Below, piece by piece: positions 48,253 through 59,857 of a stretch of 64,000 bases of DNA. Under the pieces are notes generated by a model, which worked only from the letters and a program-made list of their open reading frames with translations, made no database searches and was not told the DNA's origin. The stretch is from Sinotaia quadrata (taxonomy: Eukaryota; Mollusca; Gastropoda; Architaenioglossa; Viviparidae): contig CM054183.1 in assembly GCA_028829895.1 (NCBI GenBank), positions 74,201,571 to 74,265,570 on the forward strand. The letters run 5' to 3'. A program made the position numbers and the translations under genes. Numbering within the stretch: position 1 is the first letter of the stretch; every line of letters starts with the position of its first letter.

Positions 48253-48442
48253 GACTCAATGATGGAAACTCTGCGCAAAACACAACCACATTTTGTTTTT
48301 TGTTTTCTTCCACATCAAACAGCTGGTCTTTGTGAACTTAAACAAAACATCAGCAGTGAGGATCTTCAGATTAATGTTCCCCTTTTGCGTATTCAGCTTC
48401 GAGGATTTGAAATCTTGGATGCTTTACGTCTTCATAGGCAGG
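48253..48442 (+). CDS. Myo18: Myosin-XVIII-like motor, exon 9 (SH1/SH2 helix region)
   Basis: The translation is DSMMETLRKTQPHFVFCFLP, then HQTAGLCELKQNISSEDLQI, then NVPLLRIQLRGFEILDALRL HRQG. TQPHFVFCFLPH matches the motor motif NPNFVRCIIPN. LRIQLRGFEILDALRLHRQG matches [20 protein letters not shown]. The SH2 Cys position is Gly and the SH1 Cys position is His, so both reactive thiols of conventional myosin are missing, as in myosin XVIIIa (LRGSRLLDAMRMYRQG). The acceptor is TTTGCAG and the donor GTAATT at 48443 (phase 1). A transposon with long inverted arms begins only 25 bp after the donor. Confidence 0.95.
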
Positions 48443-48467
48443 GTAATTAATTTATCCATTATACAAC

Positions 48468-48962
48468 TAGGTAGCGGCACTGTCACTCGCCAGATGCTAT
48501 ACTTTTGTAAAAGTGCACTTCTCATTACTTTTCATTCACAGATTTCTCAACAACCAAAGCATTGTTTTATTCAAACAAACATTCAAAATCAAGCTTAATG
48601 TTTCTATTTTCTTATGATTGTAAATTTGTATGTCCTGTTTTATGTGGAAACTACGCTGATTGAATAAAGTTGACTAATTTTTCACCCATGTCAAGTTTTG
48701 TCCTGCCGATTTATGTGACTTAACAGAACAATCGTTTTGATATACCTTGTTTCTTAGCTCTGCTTAAATCCCACAAACACACTACACACATATATTTGGT
48801 ATCAAAATAAAGATAATTAAATACTGCATCTATTGCGCTATAGGCCGGTGTATGTTTTTTCTGTATACGTTTCAAAAATTAGTTTTAAAGCGAACTTTGG
48901 CAAGAAATCTGCAATTTTCGTTGTTAAAAAATGGTCAAAAGTACACAATTACTAAGCTTGAA
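48468..48962 (+). repeat. Foldback, left arm
   Basis: This arm is complementary to 50022-50521 over about 500 bp with scattered mismatches. Shared phrases (left arm sense) include TTCATTCACAGATTTCTCAA, ATTGTAAATTTGTATGTCCT, TTTGGTATCAAAATAAAGAT and AAAAAATGGTCAAAAGTACA. It starts 25 bp after the exon 9 donor. Confidence 0.85.
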
Positions 48963-50021
48963 TGAAAGGTCTTTCCATACTCTTTCGAATGAGGTATGGG
49001 GTTAATGTATTCATGACCTGTGGGACACAAGCAATCCAATCAAACATAGTGAACTAAATATGATCAGTCTTACAATAATGGCTTCCAACATTGTAACGAG
49101 CACGCTTCATTCCAAAGTGAAATCACGAAGTTTACACTAAATTTAATACCGCATTATTGCTTTAGATAAGTACTTTAGTTGCTATTCTTTAAAGGGGTTA
49201 TAGTTTTATTAGGTGGTTTAGTATGATTAGCAGTTTTTTCTTTCGAAATTAGTGGGTCTGTCACATGCTTGCGACCTCGAATTGGGAGCGAACAATCATG
49301 TCGCGTTCGACACAAAATATAGGAAATATACTAAGTTTCACGAAGATAAAACAGATGAATTACAAACTTGGAAGTGTTATTATTTCATTTTAATTTTATA
49401 GGTATTGGATGTCACTTGGTTCATTCATAAATCAATGTTGAATTAGGTCACTACAAAAATCAAGGGAGATTATCAGTATATATATATATATATATATATT
49501 GCAAAGACGCTACTTTCACTTCTATTGTTCTAACGTCGATGTTTCATAGTTTGACTTATCTGTTTAAATAATTAGGCCTACTTAAAATCTCAACAGTTTA
49601 AATATAGTCCAAATATAGTTTATTTCAGAAAAAGTAAGAAAGCTGAAATTATTTTAATTATAAGGAAGATTAGGCCTATCAGTATTTACATGTTCCAAAG
49701 ATGCTACTTTCACTTCTAACCTTGACGTTCCAGAGTTTTACTTGTCTGTTTAAATAATTAGGCCTATTTAACATCTAAATATAGTTTGTTTGTTTTTTTA
49801 AAGTAAGAAAGCCAAAATTATTTTAATTGTACAAGCACTGGTTTAGTTAAAGTTCAACTTTAGTGTTTGTACAGTAGGTATGACTAGCTTAATCCACATA
49901 GATCTTTTTTTTTTTTTTACAATTTCTTTTCTAACTTTTGTCCATCCCAACCCCTTGAAGTTGTACAGTGTCTTCTCTTTATTATACATTAAATTGCACA
50001 AAATAAAGTGCAAAGATTTTT

Positions 50022-50521
50022 ATTCAAGCCTAGTAATGGTGTACTTTTGACCATTTTTTAATGAAGAAAATTGCAGATTACTTGCCAACTTTTGTTTAAA
50101 ATTCATTTGTAAAATGTGTACAGAATAAACCAAGCCCAACTTCATAGCAGTGGATGCAGCATTTAATTATCTTTATTTTGATACCAAATATATGTGTGTA
50201 ATGTGTTTGTGTGTGGCACACATTGACACAAGCCAAGGTAAAAAACACTATGCCAAAACACACATTCTGTCTTGTAAATCTGCTGGATAAAACAGGACAT
50301 AGGTGAATAATTATCAACTTTATTCAATCCATGTACTTTCCACATACAAGCAAGATATACAAATTTACAATCATAAGAAATAGAAACATTAAACTTGATT
50401 TTGAATGTTTGTTTGAATTAAAGAATGCTTTGGATGTTGAGAAATCAGTGAATGAAAAGTAATGAAAATTTGCACTTTTATACATTGATTATTGCTGGCT
50501 TACTACTGTGCTGCTACCTAC
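50022..50521 (-). repeat. Foldback, right arm
   Basis: Inverted partner of 48468-48962. It ends with TGTGCTGCTACCTAC, the complement of the TAGGTAG.GGCAC terminus of the left arm. About 1.06 kb separates the arms. Confidence 0.85.
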
Positions 50522-51681
50522 TAATTAATATCTTAATATTTTTATGATTAACTTTTAGTGAAACATGACAATAACTAATTTTGTTTGGTATAGAGCAAAC
50601 AAAGACATCAGAACTCAAGCTTTTGACATGATATGAAAAAGTGTTTACTATTTCTGTGTAATTGCGCAATTTTTGAATGCATTTTTAATGCATAAATTTA
50701 CTGTTAGTGCATGAAAGGTGTTGAAATTTTTTATACATAAAGAGCAAAGTAATATTTATCACACTGCAAAGTTTCATGATGATCATGCAAATGTTCAAAT
50801 TTATGGCCAGTTTTGTGCAAAAAATGTGTAAAAGTGCCGTCATCAGCCATTTTGATGATTTTACAAAGTTTGGGCCAACCTGTACATGAATCAAATGAAA
50901 ATAACATCCTGGAAAAAAATGGGCATATTCTTTATATATTGAACATATGTGTACAGTTTCAATGATATATTTCAAATAATGAATTAGATATGATGTGTCA
51001 AACTTCATCAATCGCATTATTTTCTAACTATCCTGATGATGGTTTTCTATTAACTTCTGCAGCTAGGCATTTTGTTATTTCATCATATAGAAAGTTACAA
51101 CCTTGCATTTTGTTATCTGCAAGTAGAAAGGAATAAAGTTTCAAACTTTCATAACTGCATGTTAGATTTTAGTTAGTCTTTAGCAAGTCTAAAAATGGTT
51201 GAAATAATTTTTGTCACTGCTGCCATTTTTTGAAACTTAAAAATAACATATCTCTGGAACCAATTGAGATAGCTTCACAATTTTTTTTCTTCATGTTTTA
51301 AAAAGTTTTAAATGAAAATAACAAAACTGAATGCTTGATTTTATTATTTATTTTTTGGTGCCGCCCACTACCTAATACAACCAGTTGCAAGTAACAGGAG
51401 GTTCTTGACCTAATTATAGTTTACCCTCTTTACAGTCTTCATGATCTATTGCATTACAGGGTACACACACATATTTATGTACAGAAATTCTCATTCAAGA
51501 TGTATATCGAATACTGTTCAATTGCTAGTTAATTTGCATGAATTTACGTTAAAAAAATTTACAAGTATTTTATAAATGAAATAAGTTTTTCCAAGTAATG
51601 CTTCTAAAATTAGTGAATTTATATGGCTATATCTTTTCTGATGTTCAATCATCCATCAGTTTACCACTATGAATCAGCATA

Positions 51682-53531
51682 CAGTCGAGTCCACTTATTT
51701 CGGCATCGGTTAACTTGCCAACCCTAGTAAGTCGACATTTTTGAACCGCCAAATTCCCTCTTTGTCTTAGCATTTTCTCATCAGTTACGTCGATTCTTTT
51801 ATGTTGCCGAACCCTAGTATCTCGGGCACAAAAGAGTGCCAAAATCGCCACTTAAGTTGGTTATCTCGACCCTACTGCTGACTAATCACTAACAATAAAT
51901 GACCATGTCTTGTTAAAAACTGCAGCTTAAACTTAAGAAGGGCATTGTTTTCTTAATTGGGCGCGGTGTTTGCCACGGGCAAAATAGGCACACTGTTTGT
52001 TGCCCTTCAACTGGTTCAGAACTTATGTTAGCCCACTTTTGAAGTAACCGCTTGTCCGCTTGTAGGATATTTTTAGAGGCGGCTTCGGCCCCCTCCCCCC
52101 CCCCCACTGACGGAGAGCTGTTGAGGGTGTGCGCCTAATAGGTGCGATCTGTTTTACCCCCTTCCTCCTGCCCTCCACCTTAGACGCACCGGGAGGCAAG
52201 AAGCAAATCAAGACGAGAACATCATGAAGATGAAAGGTCTATTGCGGCTTTTGATGTGTGTGAGTGAAACACACACACACATACAAAATGACTCGCGAAT
52301 TTAATTTTGATACTGGTTAGCTTTTTGTAAAAACGAACTTTGACACCCTGCAGATTTTTTTGATTTTGTGAGCAATCTTTGTGTTTGCAATGTTGGAGAA
52401 TACATGTACGGTACATACATCATTACATGTATCGAGAATGGACGGTGGACCAACTTCCCTCTTTGTTAACATTTTCTTATCAGTAATGGCGATTCTTTTA
52501 TGTTGCCGAACACTAATACAATGTCTGTTTGTTTGTTTGTTTCTTTCTTTGTAATGTATGTATCTCTAGCACAAAAGAGGGCCCGAATCACCACTTAAAA
52601 TCAGTTATTCGTCGGCTTTTGAAAATGTTAGTTACCGATGCCACTTCGCCATCTCGCTAACAATAAAGGGCAAACTAGGCACACTGTTGCTCTTCAACTG
52701 GCTTACACCTTAAAGTTACCTTTGAAGTAACCGCTTGTACGATTTATGTACATGTACTTTTTAGAGGCGGCTTCGACACCCCCCTTCCTCCTGCCCTCTA
52801 CCTTAGACGCACACACACGCACACAAAATGACTCGCAACTTTAATTTTGATACTTGGTTAGCTTTTTGTAAAAAAAACGAACTACACGTACACCACACAG
52901 ATTTTTTTTTATTTTGTGAGCAATCTTTGTGTTTGCAATGTTGGAGAATGCATGTACGGTACATACAAGTATCGAGAATCGACGGTGGACCAACTTCCCT
53001 CTTTGTTTTTTTTTTTATAGCATGCCGATCGCGTCATCAAACAAATTGCGGCAACGCTGTTGTGTAAAAAATCACCAAACACGTGCATGTACATTGTACA
53101 TTCTCATTCATTAACGCACATCATGTACATAAAGAAATTTCAAGCACGTTATATGTAATATTGAAGCATTTGTTTTCAAGTAGAATGTTAAAGGCAAAAA
53201 GCAACAAAGCAGTTTAGACTTTGTACAGAAGCCATATTTACCGCGTGTACATAAACCTTTTGTTGTTAGCAAACACGTACATGTACATTTTTATAGCATG
53301 TCGATCGCGTCATCAAACAAATTGCGGCAACGCTGTTGTGTAAAAAATCACCAAACTCGTGCATGTACATTCTCATTCATTAACGCACATCATGTACATA
53401 AAGAAATGTCAAGCGCATGTTATAGTACTGTAATATATTGCCGCCATATTGGTTTTCTGTAATCTCGATCTTTAGTTATCTCGACACTTTTTGGCAAACC
53501 CCTAGGCCCTCGACATATCCGGACTTGACTG
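51682..53531 (+). mobile_element. pogo/Tigger-like non-autonomous element, copy 2 (1850 bp)
   Basis: TA flanks (51680-51681 and 53532-53533). The ends are CAGTCGAGTCCACTTATTTC and, on the other strand, CAGTCAAGTCCGGATATGTC, the same as copy 1. It is nearly identical to 9816-11393 but carries two copies instead of one of the unit starting TTATAGCATG(C/T)CGATCGCG (about 53017 and 53291), which explains the ~270 bp of extra length. Same orientation as copy 1, 42 kb away. No transposase frame. Confidence 0.85.
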
Positions 53532-53533
53532 TA

Positions 53534-56500
53534 TTTCAATATTCATAAACTGTAAATCTTTATCATAATTATATACCTCTAAATAATTTCTCAATTTTTA
53601 TAAAATGGTGTCAGCAGACTACTAGGCCGCCTCTTTATCTAGGAAAGACATTTCTCAAACAGCTCATGACTGGAAAATGGTGAGAGAGAAAGAGAGTGTG
53701 TATCCTTTGATACTGTTAAGTATATATCCCTTTGCTGACAGCATATTTAAAAGAAATTGTGTTTGTGTGTGTGTGTGTGTGTGTATCACTGGTGCATGGA
53801 TTTCTGATCAAGATCAATCAGGATGAATTAAAGTAGATTTATTGTGCTTTAAAAAAAATAGTTTCACACAACTTTTTTATGCAGCATTTTGAAACTGTTA
53901 AAGTGCAGCCGTTTAAGTCAGTTTTTTAAAATATTTTTTTCTGGCACTCTGTATATTGGATTGTCACATAATGGCTTATGTAGTCCAATACATCCCTCCT
54001 CTAAAAATAGGCCACATGCAAACCTACTTTCTAGAAAGGCTGATCCATATCCCCAGGCAGGAAATATACCTGAATGTTCTAAACGCTTACTCTAAACTAA
54101 CCAATCAAAGAGCAGCTCAACTATGCAAAACGAATATACTAGAAACTTACCTGTGAATGCAGCTGAATCGCTGAGGCAACACATATTTTGGCTTCCAGCC
54201 TTAATAAGAATTATATTACTAACCCTTATTGCCGGTTCTCTACACAGCAGGATTCCATCCTCTGTACATATTATTACCGAAGATATGTGGTTTTGCTTGC
54301 CTAACTAATATATTCATGTTTATCTCTTGACATTAACTATATTTTATACTGTCGTATTTCGCTTATGATATTAGAATGTATGATGATCATGTAAGTAAGA
54401 GTATTTTGGCAGAAATACTTGAGGACGAATTCTTAGCTCATGAATATTTTACTGGCAGATCAGCACCTTATCTGAGATGTTGATTTGACAAGCACAGCAG
54501 TAGAATGGAACCACTTTTTCTGGATGTTGACTTTGACAATTATTGCACCAAAAAGCAACATCAGGGCTGAATTATCTATGGGCCAAAGACTGGTTTAATG
54601 GATCACATTTGCTTATGCTATGACATTCACAGGGACCCTAGACGACATGTCAGATTATGTATTTATAAAGTCAACAACTGCACAGCTTCAATCAACTTCT
54701 CTCAGACTTATTTCAGAGTTCACTCAAAAACATTCAGCGTTCTCTTATAAACTCTTATAATTCACTCATGTGAATGAACCAAATAACTACTAGAGTGCCA
54801 TAAGACTCAAAACGCTAGAGTGCCATAAGACTCAAAACGGACATTCTCGTAGACACCACATGGTCATGATTATGAACTATAACATTTATAAACTCTAATT
54901 GTAAATATTAAACTATTTGCTATATGTAACTCTGCTGTCTTATGTTATTTCTTGTTGAATACATTTATTGTTGATACTTAGACCACTCGTGTAATGTGAA
55001 TCACTTATGTGTTATATGTCGTAGTTTGTCACCTGTATTTACTCACTGTCTTGTCTGTATATATTAGGGGGCTCAAACTATCTTCAAGAACTATCACTTT
55101 TCTAGAACCTATTCTACTTTATATATCATTCATCTTTCTAATATGTGTGGCCAGCCAGGTGTGTTTGGGGGATTAGCCTAAGGTTACGGGCAGCCCGGGG
55201 TGGTGGAGAATTAACATCTTGCCCTTCTCCCAGCAAAACTTCACAGTTACAATAAAGACAAGGATATAGCTAGTCTAAATATTCCTAATAAATTAAGAAA
55301 TATATTTTTTCCACAGATAGACTTATGATTGGAACTTTTTTGCTTTAAAATAACAATGGGATGAGAGAGCAGTTTTTCTAACTTTTTCATTTTGTTGGAT
55401 TTTCAATATTGATTTGGAATAACTTGAAAGAAATCTAGTTTACTAATTTCTGGTTGAAACTGTTATAATTTAGGATGTGATCTGAAGATTTTTTTCTTTA
55501 TATTAGATGATCTTCACTACCATGTATTCATTCTCCTCAGTCTCTCTCTGAATTATGTTTTGTCGAAAGATCTCAATAAATTGAAAGAGACATTTTTTTT
55601 GTTAAAGAAATTGTATTCTGTATCCATTGTTATTGATCTAGTTACAGATAAGATGTTGACCAACTTAATCTGCTTAAAAAGATGAAATTATACTATCTCC
55701 TAACACTTTCTTGTCAAGTTTAGTAAAAAAAATTCTAATTTTTAAATTGTCTAATCATTTCAGAATTAATATATATTTTTATGTTTTAAAATTCCAGTCA
55801 CAAATAGCATTGCTTTTCAACTTTTATTAGCATAAGTCTTATGTTTTCATTGAACTATCAAAATAACATAATATTGAAATTGACAATGAACAGATTAACA
55901 TTTTCCTGTGTTTTATTAAAATTTTTAAAACTCATTGCTGTTTAATTATAGAAATCACAATTTTAACACAGAATGACTAAATGCTTGGAACTGAAACTAA
56001 GTCAAGATTTGTTTTATTTTTGTATATATTAAACATATGTGGTGGTATGAAATATCTGTGCAGATGGCTTTTTGTTTTTATAGAGTCCATAGTTTTTTTA
56101 ATATACAATAATGCATTTGTTTTACCAAAGGCTTTTGGTTTCAAGATTATCCTTGTATATATTTTTATTGATATCACAAATCTTGTAGAAACAAGCTCTT
56201 TCAATAGCTTAGAATAATCATTAAGATATAATTTAAAATCTGCTCTTTGCAATGAGAACACCTCTGGCATTGTTTTAACTTATTTCCACATTGACTTAGA
56301 TTCTTCTTCTTTTGGTCTCAAGTTTTTTTCATCTCAGGATCATATTATCCTTTCAGATCTGAATTTAATGAATTATTTTTTAGTTACTTTCAGAGTAAGT
56401 TAATTTGCAAACATTTTATGATTTCTTTAGTTTAGTAGTTGAGTTTGCAAGTTACTTATTTTATCTGTGGTTCTTATTTTTGTTTTTCAGTTTTGGATAG

Positions 56501-56875
56501 ATTGAATCTTATGACTTCTCTGATCTGATAGCATTTATGTTTTTAAAAATATGTGTATTTAACTAGAATTTTAAAAAAAATATTTTCTCTGATATCTTAC
56601 AGTGAATGATATAAAAGAAACATTTAATTATATCTGATTATCTGTTGCATTTAATTACAATTTTCATTTGAGATCTCAAATTAACCATGAGAAAGATTTA
56701 TTCTTACCTACCCAGTCTTAAAATTCAATAAATTAATGTAATTTTATGCATATTTAGACTATCTTATTTATAGGAGTGACTCATCTGAAGCTGAGGGAGT
56801 GTTATCAAATACAGCTTAAAATGAATAGAGAGCTTAAGCTTGGGGTCTACTGGTATTTATAATTGAATGTTACAG
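53534..56875. other. Intron 9, right part
   Basis: Contains a (GT)n run at 53764-53784 and a block at about 53950-55260 of higher complexity. That block has an exact tandem duplication of a 25-mer (CTAGAGTGCCATAAGACTCA, AAACG) near 54791-54840 and an AATAAAGAC near its right end. It is probably an old retroelement piece, but I recognise no protein or ends. The rest is AT-rich. Confidence 0.45.
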
Positions 56876-56973
56876 GATTCCCTGAATTTATGCAGTTCAG
56901 TGAGTTTGTTCAGAAGTTTGAACCTGCAATCCCACCTTCTGCACGGCCCAGCAAGGATACAGAAGAAAAACTG
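56876..56973 (+). CDS. Myo18: Myosin-XVIII-like motor, exon 10 (converter start)
   Basis: Joined to the last base of exon 9, it reads GFPEFMQFSEFVQKFEPAIP then PSARPSKDTEEKL. It matches the class II [20 protein letters not shown] and class XVIII YPDHMVFSEFRRRFDVLAP. The acceptor is GTTACAG before 56876 and the donor GTTGGT at 56974, in phase 0. It is separated from exon 9 by 8.4 kb containing the foldback element and the second pogo-like element. Confidence 0.93.
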
Positions 56974-57600
56974 GTTGGTATTAGTATATATATGACAGTA
57001 GAAGTTAAGTGATAGTAATTCACATCAAACAAAATAATTTTCAGTAATTGTAGTCATGAAAAAGAAAACCCAGAAATATAATTCTTTAAAATAAAATATT
57101 AGTAAGACTGTTCTATTTCTCTGATTTTAAACTAAAATATGTGAGCTTGATTTTTATTAAATTGTGAACATAAATATTGTTGGCCAGAGAAATAATTTGA
57201 AATGGCACCATGAGCTGCAGACAAATATTGTTTCAAAGAAATACTAATAGATTATAATTATTTTTTATTTCCTATAATAAGCCTTATAAATTCCTTCTCT
57301 TTTAATTTAAATTTATTCATTACAGTTTTGGTAGAAAACTGCCAAAATTTGCATTACTTTTTAAAATTTTGAGTGGAAATTAGTAAAAGTTAAATGCAGG
57401 TAAGTATAAATAATTAAATTCAATGCTTTATGAAAAAAACCTTAATATGATCAAACTAGTTTGATAATTTAATATTAATGCATAATAAATTTATTTGGTA
57501 TATTTGAACTTAAACGACTAGAAAAATTTGTAGTATAATAATTGTGAATAATAAATTTACCTACAGTAATATTTAATAATATGCACATTAACACATAATA
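56974..57600. other. Intron 10, left part
   Basis: AT-rich, nothing recognised. Confidence 0.5.
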
Positions 57601-57967
57601 CAGAATTAAACATGTTGCATACAAAGTGCATATTTACTGTTTAACAAAGAAAAACGTAAACCAACAAGATTTAAAATACACAGAGAAGATTGTGAAAGAG
57701 ACACATTGCCTTGGCTTCAAGAAAAAAGAAAAGGAACACAGTAGAAATAGCTTAGAGAATAACAACAACCTGAACAAATTTTTAGTTAGATCCAAAGCCC
57801 CATCCCCTTTCCCAGCTCCTCATATATGTGCAAAATCGGCTGAAATATATTGGAAGCACTCCAAATAAATCAGTCATTCAGATCATGAAAGTTAAGTCTG
57901 GTGTTGTAAGAGAAAAATTCATTCAAATGAATTTTTCTCTGCAAAATATGTTTAACCTGAATCAGAT

Positions 57968-58169
57968 GAGTAAGAATCAAACAGGAGTTCTATGCATACA
58001 GGCCAAGTGTCCTACACATTCTTAAAGGAAGACAAATAATAAAGAATTTATCCACTAGTATGTCCCATGAGTGAGAATCAAACAGGAGTTCTGTGCATAC
58101 AAGCCAAGTGTCCTACACATTCCTAAAGGAAGAAAAATAATAAAGAATTTATCCACTAGTATGTCCCAT
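57968..58169. repeat. 101-bp tandem duplication within a dispersed repeat
   Basis: Two head-to-tail units start at 57968 (GAGTAAGAATCAAACAGGAG) and 58069 (GAGTGAGAATCAAACAGGAG), with only a few differences. The second continues into sequence resembling 31895-32090: AATAAAGAATTTATCCACTA here against GATAAAGAACTTATCCAATA there, and later GGAGAATAATGAATAG in both. A dispersed repeat family with two members in the window is likely. Confidence 0.7.
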
Positions 58170-59791
58170 GAGTGATGTTCCCTTAGTATCCCTAGAATCC
58201 AAGCACAAGATGAGAAAGCAGGAAAGCCAGGTGGGTTTCTGAATATACTCTGCTGGTATTTAGACCCCCCCCCCTTTTTTTTTTTTAAAGAGAAAAACTC
58301 TTTGTATACCTTACAAACAGTTCAACATATTACTGGAGAATAATGAATAGAAGGTGATATATTTCCCTTAAAACCTAAGAAAATTACCCAAAAGTGAAAA
58401 ATGCTAGTGAATGAGAGAAAACAGTGATGAACTGGGCTAAGGATTGTATGCGTAGAAGGGTCAGAGACCAAAGTAGACTTCTCATGTAGATAGAGTCTAG
58501 CAGAAGTAAAATATGTCTTCCAACACTGATTGTCACTATAATCTCCTTCAAGGTCATATTTCTGTAAAATGCCAAACTGGACAAAGCATTTATAATTTTT
58601 TGGGATTGAACAGAATTTGGGTAGGCATAAAAAGAATGTTTGTATGCTTCTCTAATAGATCTTTAACTTTTGGAGCAGAAATAATCTAGATTTAATTCCT
58701 CTTTTTGACTTTTTGAGCCGGCATTGGTCCTGCACGAAAAACGTATTATTCTGACACTGGTATAGGGGAGATAATGACTGACTGGGAAATGTCCCTGATT
58801 GGAAAATCTACTCAGTACCTGAAAAATATATGGGGGTGTTACAAATCATATTGAACCATTGCTAAAGGAAATAATTATAGTAGGATCCTCAGATAAAGCA
58901 AGTATTTAATTGATCCTTCATGCTTTAGCACCACTGAAAGATTTTTAAAAGATATGGTTTGAGACTTTATTTTCCAGTAGTTCAAAAGATCAGAATATAA
59001 ACTATTCCCCAATCTCAGGCCAGGAATAAAGAAACCAATTTGCATTCCATGTTGGCCATAATATCTGACAAATCATAGACTGCAGTTACATTCATTAAGG
59101 TGCCTGAATGTGTCAGCAAGCTTGGATGTGTAACCTTTACAAGTTAGAATTTCCACTTTCTTTAATTTAATTAACCATACAACAGAGAGTCAGCTAATGC
59201 TATTGAGATTTTTAAAAAAAAACGACTGAAATCAGAATGATAATTAGTGAAAGACAGAGACTCAGCATCCATATACTATAGAATATGATGCTAGTTTATG
59301 CATTGCAACACACCCAAATTTTAAAGGATACTTGAAGAAACTATTAATACCATTTAAAACAATAACAAGGTAATTATAGGTAGACCAAATATTTTTAATT
59401 AAATGTTGTATCTTTATAAATCTGGAAAGATTCGGAGGTCAAGAATCAGAGCTTCACTGCAGAAAAGAAATAAAACGAGAGAATCAATAAATATAATGAC
59501 ATAACAGAGCACTTGAAATATATATAATTTTTAAGTTTCTCTGTCTACATTTAAACTAAAGTTTACTTGTAAACTGTACATCTTTCTCACATGTGCCTAA
59601 TGAATAAACCCAGTTGGAATATATATTTTCATATAAAATTCTTTGGTTCTTTTACATATATACATGTATACACCCTTACATGTATCCATTTGTTCAAGTA
59701 AAACTTTTTTTGTTTGTTGATATAAACATTTTTTCCAGTCTTCCTTTGTCTCAAACTATGAATGTCATAAGCTGTTTATTCCTATTTTTAG

Positions 59792-59857
59792 GCAGTAATG
59801 CAACTTTTGGATCATTTGGATATTGATAAGCTGAACTACCGCATTGGCCTAAGCAAG
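59792..59857 (+). CDS. Myo18: Myosin-XVIII-like motor, exon 11 (converter)
   Basis: A 22-codon exon reading AVMQLLDHLDIDKLNYRIGL SK. It corresponds to [22 protein letters not shown] in myosin XVIIIa and to the class II [20 protein letters not shown]. In those proteins the next residues are (I/V)FFR of the converter end, so the following exon must begin with VFFR-like sequence. I do not see it in the remaining 4.1 kb. The acceptor is TTTTTAG and the donor GTAAAA at 59858, in phase 0. The gene therefore continues past the right edge with the IQ neck and coiled-coil tail. Confidence 0.9.

Larger units (their letters stand above)
48468..51374. mobile_element. 2.9-kb element with TAGGTAG ends and 7-bp duplication
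   Basis: The left end is TAGGTAGCGGCACTGTCACT; the right end on the opposite strand is TAGGTAGTGGGCGGCACCAA. ATACAAC flanks both sides (48461-48467 and 51375-51381). The interior includes a pair of ~500-bp inverted arms (48468-48962 and 50022-50521). The right arm ends in another TAGGTAG-type terminus at 50521, so two related copies may be joined. A ~194-bp tandem duplication lies between the arms (from about 49502 and 49696). No transposase is recognised; superfamily unassigned. Confidence 0.7.

Noticed and set aside
48468..51374. Possible processed pseudogene or host gene beside exon 9
   Set aside because: The repeated AATAAAGTTGA-like signals belong to the inverted arms. No coding domain is present and the TAGGTAG ends with matching flanks explain the block as a mobile element.
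53889..54308. Overlapping 60-68 codon plus-strand ORFs that looked like a mitochondrial insertion
   Set aside because: The translations in both nuclear and mitochondrial codes give no run resembling a mitochondrial protein, and the block has repeat-like features instead.
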